From positions 682,001-746,000 of the forward strand of contig JAALGY010000059.1 of assembly GCA_032358165.1 (NCBI GenBank): 64,000 bases of DNA, in the 5' to 3' direction. Every line of letters starts with the position of its first letter. Positions within the stretch are counted from its first letter, which is position 1. Of this stretch, positions 1 through 11,127 are shown one piece after another. Source of the DNA: Diplosphaera chodatii. Taxonomy: Eukaryota; Chlorophyta; Trebouxiophyceae; Prasiolales; Stichococcaceae. Both the position numbers and the translations under genes were made by a program. Under the pieces are notes generated by a model. That model was not told the DNA's origin, made no database searches, and saw only the letters and a list, made by a program, of their open reading frames with translations.

Positions 1-1906
1 TGCAGACAGACAGCAGAATGTTGAGGGCACCTGTTGTTTGGGATCACATAGTCCTGCAGAGTGAGGACGACAGTCATTAGGTCACAGCTGGTCTTGTGCA
101 GCAGGATGGTGGATGAATACATGATCATGACGCTGCCTGCTGCCGCGGCTACCTTAGTCTCGCCGTTGCATATGAACTGCTCCGCCCAGCCGTCCATGTC
201 AGACGTGGACGCCTCCCCGTGGTGGTGCTGTAAAAGTAAGGGTAAAATGATATTTCATCCACAGATGAGTTTGTTCCTATTGAATTTAAACCATCAATCA
301 ACAAACTTACCACACTGAAGCCGCGTCCGGTCCCAGGCGTGATGTCCTTGTGGTGCTCAAAGCGCTCAGCGCGGTCCCGACACAGGTCCTTTGTTTCTGA
401 TTCGATGTGACGCACAGCAATGTCAATATGCAAGGCAGCAACCACTTCAGTGAGCATGCGTCCAGCGCAAGTGTGCCTGACACACAATTGCAAATGCGCA
501 TCGCCACATGGTTGGCACCTTCTGAGCCGGCGTTTCCGGGACCAGCGGGTGGGAAGTACTTCGAGTCGGGCGACACGTTGTTTGTGAAGCGTGAGACATG
601 TGGAATGCCCCTGCACAAGCACGCAGGTCAGCTGCTTATTTGCATGGCACAGTGCATATCATATGAGTCGTCCAATCTGGTGCAACAGACAACAGGAGCT
701 AGAGATCGCAACAGGCAAGCGCCTGTATGCGGCAGGGGATGCACACTGACGCCAACTGTCTGCCACATAGTGAGGACTATATGCGCACTGGGGTCGGTTG
801 ATGAGTGGCCCCGGCACCATGCCATTGTACCCAAGCGACGGCACAGATGCACCAGCACAGGCTGTCCCAGTGAGTCCGAAGTCCTTCATCGTATCGTCGA
901 TGCTGAACTGCAAGGTGAGAAAGGAAGCATGTTCACACAGTGAGAACGACTTGATGCACACTGGCATGACTGGCTGGATTCACTGTCCAAGCAACGGCAG
1001 AACATGACACCGTGGTATGCAAGTCAACGTTGTCTCGCTGTCATGCGGGCACCTCGTAGCCTTCGATACAATGGCCGTCCTGCAAGAACAAGTCTTGCTT
1101 GTGCGTGGTCACACGGGTCTCAACAGCAAGGATGGCAGAAAGTGTGATCGTGACTAGGCAGGGCGCCAGCCCAACACCCCGATCCACATTGCTCTAGCAC
1201 AGCAGCTGAACTCGACGATGAATGAAGCTTCGTCACTGCAGTGCTCAGCTTGCTGCTCGCATCACTGCACCTCGTTGCATGTCCTGCCGAGTGCAGGACT
1301 GATGGGTGTGAGCGGTTTGAAGGCCTGGACGAACACGAATGGGGCTGTCGGGAAAGGACTCGAAGGGTATCCCCTAGCCTGCAGCAGCAGGTTGCCAAGT
1401 CAGGCCATCACGCTGACATGAGTAGCACTGACCCGGAAGATCGGCACGGCATGTGCACGAAGTCCGACACAGTTTGTGCCAGGACAAGGTGGCAACAGTA
1501 CACCAGTGTCAGCACGCAGCGAGCAGCCCGCGGTGGCGGCCGCCGCCAACACCCTCCAGATGCTATCATACACAGCAGGATGTGGGGGAGGGCGCACGTC
1601 ATATGTCTGTCCCTGCCGTACCACCTCGCACTCCGTCTCCTTGAAGGGAGATGGCCCCAGCGGGTTGAAGACCTTGGGGTTGCTGGTGGGGCTGCCGCTG
1701 CCGCTGCCGCCGCTGCTGCTGCCGCCGCTGCTGCTTCCGCTGCTGCTTCCTGTGGGTACGCTGCCGCTGGAGGTTGGGCTCCTGGTTGGCGAGCTTCTTG
1801 GCACAACGGTGCGCCGTTGGAGCAGTGTCCGACTGCCGCGGCGTGCGGCCTCACAAGAGCCGGCGGCGGCCAGTAGCAGCAGAACGGTCAGCTGCACGGT
1901 CAGCGC
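1..1906 (-). CDS. Secreted multicopper oxidase (bilirubin oxidase/CotA/LPR-like), partial
   Basis: Read on the minus strand this is the N-terminal part of a multicopper oxidase; the rest lies beyond base 1. The first visible exon (from about 1906 down) encodes a hydrophobic signal peptide (LTVQLTVLLLLAAAGSCEAA), then a Ser/Gly linker and a VFNPLGPSPF segment. An exon at about 790-912 has the cupredoxin motif YNGMVPGPLI, and one near 520-600 has RFTNNVSPDSKYFPP. An exon beginning at 311 ends ...GFSV and splices to 153-227 (HHHGEASTSDMDGWAE), which joins 31-53 (DYVIPNNR). This gives VHHHGE, the first HxHG copper motif, followed by DGWAE..GETKDYVIPNN, typical of the family. Such enzymes oxidise iron, manganese or phenols outside the cell. 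No in-frame ATG precedes the signal peptide, so a short 5' exon must lie upstream of 1906. The family is well supported; the substrate is unknown. Confidence 0.75.
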
Positions 1907-1960
1907 CTGCACGCAACATGTGACACCTAGGTCAAAAGGACCAGTCCCCCCGCCCTGCAC

Positions 1961-3222
1961 GTTCTACTGACAAGATGCAGATGTATGTCTGCAATCAAGA
2001 CGTAGGACTCTCTGCCTACAGGAGCGTGGCGCTCGTCTGCATCGGCTGTACCAGCGTGTCAACTGTAGTCTGAATGAATGTGCACTGATCGAACGGCGCC
2101 CATGTAGACTCGATCAGATGTCAGCGCCCACTGAGGATGACAATTTCAGATGCACCTCATGGCAAGCGGATCGTGCAAAACGTGCACGGCCGTCCTGCCA
2201 TCAGCAAGGACACACATGCATGTGGGCAATCGATGGTGCAAGATGAGCGCCGGCACAGATTGTCGGTCTGCGGGCAATCATGAAGCATCCAGACAAGCAG
2301 ACATCGCACGCCGGCGTGGGATGGCATTGCCTTATTGCGACTGTGACAAATGGCTATCGAGCGATGCCGACGTCATCACCGATCACGCACGCATGCCGGG
2401 ATTGAGACGTCCCATGGCCGCCGACAACGGCAGACGGCAGCCACGCGTTGTTTTCATTTGATGCACGTTACGTGCACAATGCACATAAGGCGCAACGACA
2501 TTCTGCATGCTGTTTGGCGGGGCGTGGGTCCCTATCTGCAGCCACCACCGTGCGAGCCAATGCTAGCTGTCCCTCTTATTAACTTTGCACGAACGATGGC
2601 CAGCAATGCTGCTGTGTTACGACGCACTCTGCATGACAGTGCGGCTGCGATCGTAGCAACTTTTCAAACCCTTGGCGTCGCCCGCTCTCAAACGAACGGC
2701 AAGGCGCGCGGCAAGAACCTATGCACGACGACGTACCATGGTGCGCATTGTCTTCAGGTCCGTCGCGGCGCGGGCAAACGGCCAGCCGTAAGAGCTGCGA
2801 GGCGTGGTAGGGCCGTGAGTGGGCGATGTCTCATATGCTACCCCGGGGTCGCCATGCGTGTTAGCGGTGTTACTGCGTTCGAGCCCCAGAAGTGGCCACG
2901 ACATTGCTGTGAGCATTACTTCGACAACCGCCTATTCACGGCTTCAGCTGTGAGGAACTTGAGACGCCACCCACAGCTGTCTCAAAGTGCGCACAGCTGC
3001 TGCGTCCTATTGTTCTGCACGGCGACCATCTGCACAGTGGCAAGCTGCAGAAGTGCCAGACCGCTTGTTGACACCGGTCAAGGGACCTTGGCTGCCGACA
3101 GGCCGCTACGGCGGCCGGGTGTTTCACGATGCTGCTGTAATGCCATACTGTTCTTGTCCCTGGCTGCAGCTGCGTGGCGGTCTACAGGTCTACACCTTCG
3201 GGCCTGCCAGCAGGGCAGGGCG
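1961..3222. other. Gap between two minus-strand genes; one long plus-strand ORF
   Basis: This stretch should hold the missing first exon and promoter of the multicopper oxidase and the 3' flank of the next gene. A plus-strand ORF with an ATG at 2350 stays open for 314 codons to 3294, running into the antisense of the next gene. It shows no domain I recognise and is rich in Arg, Cys and His, as expected for a non-coding frame in GC-rich DNA, so I do not call it a gene. Confidence 0.4.
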
Positions 3223-6200
3223 CTAGCTGGCGGCATCAAGGCTGGCGGTGTCCCACTCGCTGGCACCTTCGTCGCGGGAGCTACCACCCAGTGAGGCGCT
3301 GACGTCCTGGCTGTCAGTGTCATCCTCCTCACCCTCATCCTCGGCCTCGGCCTCAGCCCCCCTGGAGCCATCGTCCTCGGAGCAGTCCGCCTCCCCGTGG
3401 GTCGCCGCCGGCTGCCAGGTGGCGCCGGTCATCAGCCGCGGCTTCTCGCTTGCCCGCTTGTTGATCTCCTGCCGCAACAGAGCAGAGCACTGGTCTGCTG
3501 CGTGAGTGCTGCAATAGCAGATGGACCAGCCCATCGGCATGCCCAGGTACCCCGGCAACCGAGCAGCAGCATGAGCATGTGCAGGACAAGGCTCTGGTGC
3601 CGTAGTGCTGCGTTGACGACATCAAGCCCCGGGCCATGCACACGCACCTGCACGATCCGCTTGTAGTCATCCTTGGAGCGGCCCTTCTTGCACACGATGA
3701 AGTCCTTCATGGGCAGCACGCCAGCTGACTCCGCCAGCGGTATGTGCGCGCCTGGGTCCCAGCCACGGGGCGCGCCCGTCTGGGAATCTATGCTCTCTGC
3801 GCCCGAGTCATACTCCGTCCTGCACGTACGTGCAACCGCAGTGAGCTCGGCAAGAGATTGTGTGTCTCTGGGCAACTGTGCAGCGGTGAACTGGACGCAG
3901 TGTGCACACCTGTCGAAGCCTGGTTCGGCCTCGGCGATGCTCGCGATGTAGCTGTTTGACAGCGCCGCCTTCCGCTTCTTCCTGCTGCGGTGACTGCCGC
4001 CGCCTGCCGGTGAGCAAGGAGATGTATAAGAGGGTATGGCCTTGGTCTAGCTAGCGACATGCTGACATTCTGACAACATGATCCATGCTTCAACACACCA
4101 TTCTGCAGTGACAGGAAACATGCAGCAGAACTATCAGTAGTGGCGCTCACCCGACTGTGCCTTCCTCCCTGCCAATGGCGCGCTGCCATCAGGTGGAGCC
4201 TGCATGCCTGACATGTTGTCTGCATCGCTGCCAGCTGCTGCATCGCTGCTGCACGCCTGAGGCAAAGCACTCCTTGTTACTGAGCTGGTTGATGGTATGC
4301 GGATGGTAACATAGAGTTTCCACATAATCAGTGACCATGGGTTTGGGTACAGCTGCACATAGATCCGGGACTGAATGAATTCCAGCACACGCTGGCATCC
4401 GACGACGCAGCAGGCACGGGGACGACAGCTGGCGCCTGAAGCATCTGGAGAACCTCGGCTGGCCGCTGAGCCCTGGCGCGGTGCACGTCGCGCACTGGTT
4501 GGCCGCTAGCAACCACCGCCTGCAGTGCCACCTGCAGCGCGGCCTCTGCCGCCACGAATGCATGGCGCTGCTGCTCAATGGCGGTACGCCAAACGGTCTG
4601 CTGCCTCTGCGCCACCTGCGCAGCGGCATCACAAAGTCTCAGGAGAAACAGCGCCGGAGTTGAGTTGGTGCAGCTTCGGCGGCGGTCCAGAAGACGCGTG
4701 ACATTACGTGCAGCACACATTACGTGATGGCCAGTTGCTGCAATGACCTGTGCAACTGAGAAGCAGGAAGGGCAGCGGTGCCGTCCGATGTGCAACAGGC
4801 AGCACCTTCCTCGCGCCCATGCTGTCCAGGACACCCTGCAGCGGCTCCGAGCACAACAGCGCCGCCAGCTGCCGGCCGTTCATGCACTGCACCGCCCAGT
4901 TCCAGTCCACAGGCTCGCCAGCTGCTTGCATGACACCAAACAGAACTCAGGGTGGCACTGCCATATTTGCCATCACCCTGCACTTTGTGCTTGCTCTTGG
5001 GTCTTGCTCCATGTGGCAACAAATTGGTCGAGCTGCAGGCAGCAACGCTACCCAGCAAGGTCCGAAGAGGACTCACTAGACAGGCGCGCGGCCAGCTGCT
5101 TGGCTGCGCATGTCGCATGCACCAGCGTCATGTGCGACGCCTCCACCACAAGCGCCTGCAGCCGCGCTCCGCTGATGAGCGGCCCCTCAGAAACACCCTG
5201 CACCAGATTCCGGCACCACATAAGGATGTCGACAGCCACACGAATGCGCTGAGAAGTGACTCGCGTTCCTGCGCAGGCTGCGCTGGGGAAAGCATGTCAC
5301 TGACAAAACCAGGACCCAATGCAATATGAGGGCCTCAGCCGAGGTCACACCTGCACCTCCCTCCAGAAGCGCCGCAGCAGTTCAGTCATGACATCCGACA
5401 GTGGCCGGGCAGCCAGCCCGCCGGTGTGCTCTGTTGGCGTACCGCCCTGTGGCGCCGCCAGCCGAGCCTGCGGTGCACTCGTGCAAGGTCAGCAGGCCCT
5501 GGGGTTTCCGTGTTTGCGGGTTGCCAGACCGAGGCGTGCAGCGTTCAGCAGCACCTGGCGTAACAGGGCCTGCTCGCGGGCCAGCAGCGCCGCCAGCAGC
5601 GACCGCAGCGCGCCCCGGCGAGCGGGCAGGGATGCGCTGCTCAGGAGGCCCAGTGGCAGCGACAGAGCCAGGTTCTCGCCCCACTGCGGCGGCTTGTCAT
5701 CGGGACCCAGGTCCTACAGATGCGCCGGACCAGATTCAGCAGGATGCGGATTGGTCACAACACCAGCTGGCATGCATTCATCGGCGGGACCTTTGCCACC
5801 GCTCATTCTGCATATGCCATTCTAAAGTAAGTGTCACAAGTGGGGAAATGTGCTTGCTTACTTGAGTGATGGAGTGCACCAGGCCCATGGCGAAATAGGC
5901 AGCGTCCTTCCGATCTTCTCTGGGCAAGATCTCTGCCTGCATGCAGCTCAGTCAGCATCAGTTTCGAACATGATTGGCTCGACCACATTCGCGTTCACTA
6001 CTCGCCAGCCACTCCTCTTTGCTACTCTACCTGCAGCTGAGGTCGGAGTGCCAGGTCCAGCCATGCTCGGAGCGCGCTGATGCGGACTGCTGCCATGTCG
6101 TCCGGCGTGGCCAGTGCCAGCGCAGCAAGCAGCAGCTTCGCGACCAGCAGCCGTGGCGGCCACAGCAACTTGCCTGTTGGTGTTTGTACCCATAGTTCAA

Positions 6201-9200
6201 ATATACTATGAAGCCCCGAGTGCGAGCGCATCTCATGAAACATGCACGTGGGAGCCGGACAGCTGTGGCATGCCATGTGCTACACTGCTGTTTCATAGCT
6301 GAGCGCACCTGCTGGCAGCGCTGCCTCCTCTGCCTGTGCGGCGTGCAGCAGGTTTTGCACCAGATCAATCCGGCTGGCAAGTAGCACGGCTGCGAGTGCT
6401 GCTGTGCCCTGCTGCTGGGCTGGGCCGCAAGCACTGGCGCACACTGCCCGGATTCTGACACTCTCAAGAATATGCTGGGCTATCAGCACTGCAAAAGCAC
6501 CACATGGCGCTGCCTTTGCACCTGCAAAGGGTGCAGAAAGCTAACTGTGAACACCCCACACGCCCATGTGGCAAACGTCCAATAGGTGGTCCACAGTAAT
6601 GCATGTCTCAAGTACAATGACACCAGAAGCCAGCCAGCGTCAGGTCTGTGGTTGAGATGAACAACCAAGGCTTGTACACACACCTGCTTTCACCCAAGCG
6701 CATCTAGTCACGCTCCTGGCGGGGTCGACATGTAACAGCGCCTCATCAACTGCTGCCAGCCGCTGCTCGTCAGGTAGCAACTGCTCAAGCAGCACTGCGG
6801 CCTCCACCTGCTGCAACCAAGCAGCCATCAAGTGCAGGGCTGACAAAGCCGACACATCGGGGCACAGAGCCTTATTTGTGGGAGATGCACCAAGCTCAGC
6901 AGAAGACTCCAAAGCTGCACGCACCTGCTTGGCCGCCATACACTGTGTGAAGAGCCACAGCGACACACACAGCAGCTGCGTGCGCATCTCAGCTTCGGGA
7001 TCATCGATAGCTGCATCCTGGACCCGCTGCAAAGACGCAACAGCACGCTGAAGCAGTTCACGCCACTTCAGTTGTGTTCAAGCAGCACAGCATGATGTAC
7101 ACGCCAGTAAAATATGCCTACCTTTGCCGCTGCATCAGGCTGTGAACCCTGTTGCTGGCGCCCGCAACGGGCACCAGCTGCAGGCGAGCTGACCTCGTCA
7201 TACTGCTCAGCTTCTGGCTCGGCAGTGGTACTGTCTGACCCGTCAGCGGTGCCAGCGCTGTACTCATCTGGTTTTCCCTGCGCATGGTGGGGGCGAACCC
7301 CCATCAGCTCAGCAAGCTATGCAAGCACCTTGCAAAATGGCCATTTGTTCATCAACCAGCAAGGTTCAGAACGTTTGGTGACCACATACCTCCTGTAGGA
7401 TGCTCATCACCAGATTCTCCTTGCAGGCAAGGAATGTGTCCCACTGCTCCTGAGCCTTCTGCTCAGCCGCCTGATGCATGTGGCAGCAAGGTTTATAGCC
7501 TTAGGCAGGATTGCTGGCAGTCTGTGCTGACAAGCACACTTGCGAACCAGTGCATGCCACCGAGCTGCGCCTGCTTGCACACCTGCAAATTGGCCCACGC
7601 CCCCGCCGGCCTTGCGGGCCCCTGGATCATCTGCGGTGTGATCCTGCGGGACGGCGGCAGGCTGTGCACCTTGGCTGGCCGTCTGAGCGCCAGCTGTAGT
7701 GGGGTCTCTGGCGGAGACTCCGGCATGGGCAGCGGCTGTGCTGGCAGAGAGGGGCCTGACGATGCCGAGGATGCTCGTGCAATCCTGCGCAGTGAATGTG
7801 CAGCATGACGAGGCGTTGACTACCATGACATGGGAGCTGATCCCGCTGCGATGCATGGCGGGCCGAGTAACGGTCAGCCACTGCTGCTTGCCTGCATGGC
7901 GTGATGGTGGGCGTTGGCGGTGATTCTGCCACTTCCACCGGCCGCTCTGGCTCTGCTGTGTCTGATGCTGCCAGGTCCTTGGCGCCTGTCCCGCCAGCGA
8001 TCGCTTGCTGCAGCGCCTCATGAAGGGCAGCTGTCCTGCTGTCGCTGCCCTCAGCTGAAATGTGGCACACCTGCAAGTGGTGACTTTCCTGGCGTCAGTG
8101 TGAAATGTTGGCTAAACGTTGTGCTGTCTCCCTACAGCCTGAGCATGCAGAGGTTGGGAGCCAGCTCATCTGCGATCATCCGCAGACAGCAGTGCAAACG
8201 CACCCCGCGAGCAGCTGTGTACACATGCCAAGCAGCAGCTGCCAGCTCGTGCACAGCTTCCCCTGGCTGAGCGCTGTCTTTTGCGCTGCCATCCCCATCC
8301 AAAGCAGCAGCAGCTGCGGCCTGCGCCATCGTGACCGCATATGCCGCCAGTTCCAGCGGCAAGCTGCCGCGGTGTTGCAGGCCAAGCCCTGCTGTCTTCA
8401 TCTGCGCTGCGCCGCCTGCACTCTGGCGAGAGCTGCTGCGGCGCTGGCTCTGCTCCTGTGCAGGCTGTTTCGGGTTCAGCTGCGCTGCCGTGAAGCACAT
8501 CAGTTGATAAGCATCCTGTAATGCCAGCGGCATCAGACTGGTAGCACCTGCATTCACAGCACAGTACCCAGGTGTATAGACCGGGTTGTCCGTCCCACTG
8601 CTTGCAGGTGCAATCATCACAGATATGCCTGGCTTGTGAGATCCCACCTGCAGCTGTGGCTGCGACGGCTGAGAGCTCCGCATGGATGGCCAGAAGCTCA
8701 ACCACACGGTCTGCAGCGGCTGCAGCTGCAACATCAGCTGGTGGTGTGATGCCTCCATCGGACAGTCCCAGCAGTGCCAGCGCAGCCTGGGCATTGCCCC
8801 ACAAACCTCTCAGCTTCACCGCTATGGCCAAGCACACCCTCTGCATGGTGCGCAAACTGACGGCATGCATCACAACGTCCTTTCAGTAGCAACACATGAA
8901 GAAGTCGAACCTGCAGGCTGGTAAGCAGCACGATGACAAGCTGCTGTATCAGGATCGCCACGATCACGACCCGCTCACGCCAGTCTGCCGCGCTTCCCTC
9001 TGCAACTGTTGATGCCGCAGGCAAACCGGCAAGGCTGGCTGCCGGCAGACCCAACGCAGTGGAGAGTCGCTGCGGAGAGTGGAGGCACTGCGCTGCCAGC
9101 CGGAGGGGAGTGAGGTCCATCTTGACGCAGTGCCTGCCGTGGCGCTGCAGGTGGCTGACAGCCCCCCGCAACAACTCCCAGTCAGGTTCTGCACCCGTTT

Positions 9201-9512
9201 CCATCCTGCAGCTATCACTCCCACAACCGATAGTCACAACATGGTTCAGACCAGCACAGCGACATGAATCTGTCTTGCACCGCTAATGAGCAGTGGGATT
9301 ATGTTGCCTGATGCGGCACGCTTCTCAAACGTCAGGTGGTAATGGCCGGCATCACACTGCGGAGTCAAAGCGACGAAGCTCGCAATCAACGCCAACTGCA
9401 AGCGTGAGAATGCCACATGTTGCTGTTGACAAATTGATGTGATGGTGTCGGAGAGGTGCAAGCATTCAAACTCGTCCAGTGCTTTGCGCTTGGGAAGTGC
9501 AGTGGAGGTCAT
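3223..9512 (-). CDS. Large multi-exon helical-repeat protein, function not recognised
   Basis: A long gene on the minus strand, read from ATG 9512 (MTSTALPKRKALDEFECLHL) to a stop at 3223. Exon-like blocks with coding character lie near 9285-9512, 8890-9215, 8640-8873, 8132-8560, 6700-7060, 6280-6490, 6022-6170, 5530-5700, 5090-5239, 4790-4940, 4395-4640, 3640-3822 and 3223-3475. They are Leu/Ala-rich amphipathic helices (for example AAVRISALRAWLDLAL near 6050), suggesting a HEAT/ARM-like solenoid of roughly 1000-1400 residues. The C-terminal part contains DSGAESIDSQTGAPRG, then MKDFIVCKKGRSKDDYKRI spliced to EINKRASEKPRLMTG, and ends in a very acidic Glu/Asp tail. I do not recognise the family; scaffolds of nuclear or chromosome complexes have this look, but that is only analogy. 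Intron positions inside are approximate. Confidence 0.6.
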
Positions 9513-9572
9513 TGTGACGTTTCACATGACAATGTGTGCACTTGGTTCCACGTTTAGAGTAGTACAGCTGAC
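9513..9572. promoter_or_regulatory. 60-bp bidirectional promoter
   Basis: Only 60 bases separate the minus-strand ATG at 9512 from the plus-strand PIG-L ATG at 9573. Both starts are supported by conserved or coding-like first exons, so the two 5' UTRs and the core promoters must sit within or overlap this segment. No TATA box is obvious. Confidence 0.6.
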
Positions 9573-10959
9573 ATGACGAAAGGGAAGGCTCTGATTGTGA
9601 CTGCGCATCCCGATGATGAAGCTATGTTCTTCGGGCCTACGATCCAGCGCCTCGTGCAGGACGGCACCAGCGTGAATGTGCTGTGCTTATCGACAGGTGT
9701 TGATCATGCAATTGCAGCTGCCCCTGGTCATGAGTGCGATGAAATCAGCATGGCGCTATGCATGGCGCGACTGCTGATGGTGTTTCGCAGGCAATGCTGA
9801 GGGAGTTGGTCGTGTACGTCGTGACGAGCTGTTATACGCATGTGAAGAACTGGGGGTGCGGAGGTTGTATCATCATGCAACAATCTTCAGGAGGTGCCTG
9901 CATGTGCATCTGCTGCTGAAGGTTTCCATGGCGACTCATCCTTCTCAGCGTGCTGCAGGTACCCAAGGCACAAGTAGACGTCAGGGACATCAAAGAATTG
10001 CAGGTGACCTTAAAAGCGCCTGAGTTGACAAGGCAGCGTCTTTTTGTCTAGGCTTTGCAGACCAGTGCACCGCTGCGGGCATCCATACCGGCAGGCACCA
10101 GGTGGACTACTCACGCTGAACAAGTGTGTCTTTCCAGGACGGCATGGCCACACATTGGGATGAAACTCTGGTCGCCGAACTCGTGAACGGTGCCGCACGA
10201 GCGATGTCTGCAAGAGTGGTGAGTCGAGCGCATGGCCGGCACTGTTGTTCTTGCATCGGGATGGCGGCCATCCAGTCCTACTCGAGGTTATGTCTGGCGA
10301 CGCAGATCATATCGTTTGATTCGCACGGCGTTTCGGGCCATGTCAACCATCGCGCTGTACATCGAGGCCTCCTGTGAGTGAGGCGGGCACGTTGATGTTG
10401 CACATGCACCATTCAGTCGCCACGTTTAACCCTGACCTCAGACTGAGGTCGTGTGCAGGCATGCCATGCGAGGCATGCATAATTTAGACGCTAGGGACAC
10501 AGCCAGTGTGGAGGCCTGGCAGCTGGTATGCGATGTGCTGACTTCACAAGGATTGTTCCCCTGCCGATGATAGCATCTGATGCAAATCTGACATGCAACG
10601 ACGCCATCTGATCATCACTGCGCAGGTCAGTACTGGCATGCTGCGGAAGTTCATGGGCCCCCTGGACGTTGCTATGTCACTATTTGAAGCCGCCACCAAC
10701 CCAGGGCAGCTTGTCTGCAACGTTGCTCCTTCGCCATGGCGCATCGTGCGCGCCATGGCACGGCATCGCAGCCAGTGGGTCTGGTGCGTAGCGGATGCTC
10801 CAGATGTACATTTGGTGTCACCCAAGCATGGCGAGGAGTCGTTGAGAACAGCAAGCATGCTGTTGACGCACACGTCTGTTGCTGCGCAGGTTTAGGAAGC
10901 TGTTCATAGCATTCTCGCGGTACACCTACGTCAACACGTTGCAGCGCATCAACATATGA
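9573..10959 (+). CDS. PIGL: N-acetylglucosaminyl-phosphatidylinositol de-N-acetylase (PIG-L family)
   Basis: Eight exons whose lengths close in frame: 9573-9696, 9791-9855, 9959-10003, 10138-10218, 10306-10373, 10459-10525, 10626-10783 and 10890-10959, giving 225 residues. The protein begins MTKGKALIVTAHPDDEAMFF, carrying the zinc-binding HPDDE motif of the PIG-L/LmbE fold. It continues with LCLSTGNAEGVGRVRRDELL and has FDSHGVSGHVNHRAVHRG, the HxxH metal site of the family. PIG-L removes the acetyl group from GlcNAc-PI, the second step of GPI-anchor synthesis, on the cytosolic face of the ER. I see no clear N-terminal membrane segment, unlike the animal enzyme, so membrane attachment may differ. 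The length is close to the family norm. Identification is firm. Confidence 0.93.
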
Positions 10960-11127
10960 TGCAGGCAGCCGAAGGTGAGAAGCAGAAAAGCTCCTGGGCG
11001 GCTGCGTGCATCCAGTCGTCAGTCGATATGAAGACTGTGCATAACAATGCACGGCACCAAAGGCGCACACCCCGTCGCGGAGCTCGCAGACCGATGTGAC
11101 CACATGTTATCAGGATAGATATTGAAG

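Noticed and set aside
1660..1760. GCTGCCGC-rich run as a CpG/regulatory repeat or poly-Ala gene on the plus strand
   Set aside because: On the minus strand it codes for the Ser/Gly linker of the multicopper oxidase, which explains it.
2350..3294. 314-codon plus-strand ORF with ATG
   Set aside because: No domain, composition typical of a non-coding frame in GC-rich DNA, and its end overlaps the antisense of the well-supported C-terminal exon of the large minus-strand gene.
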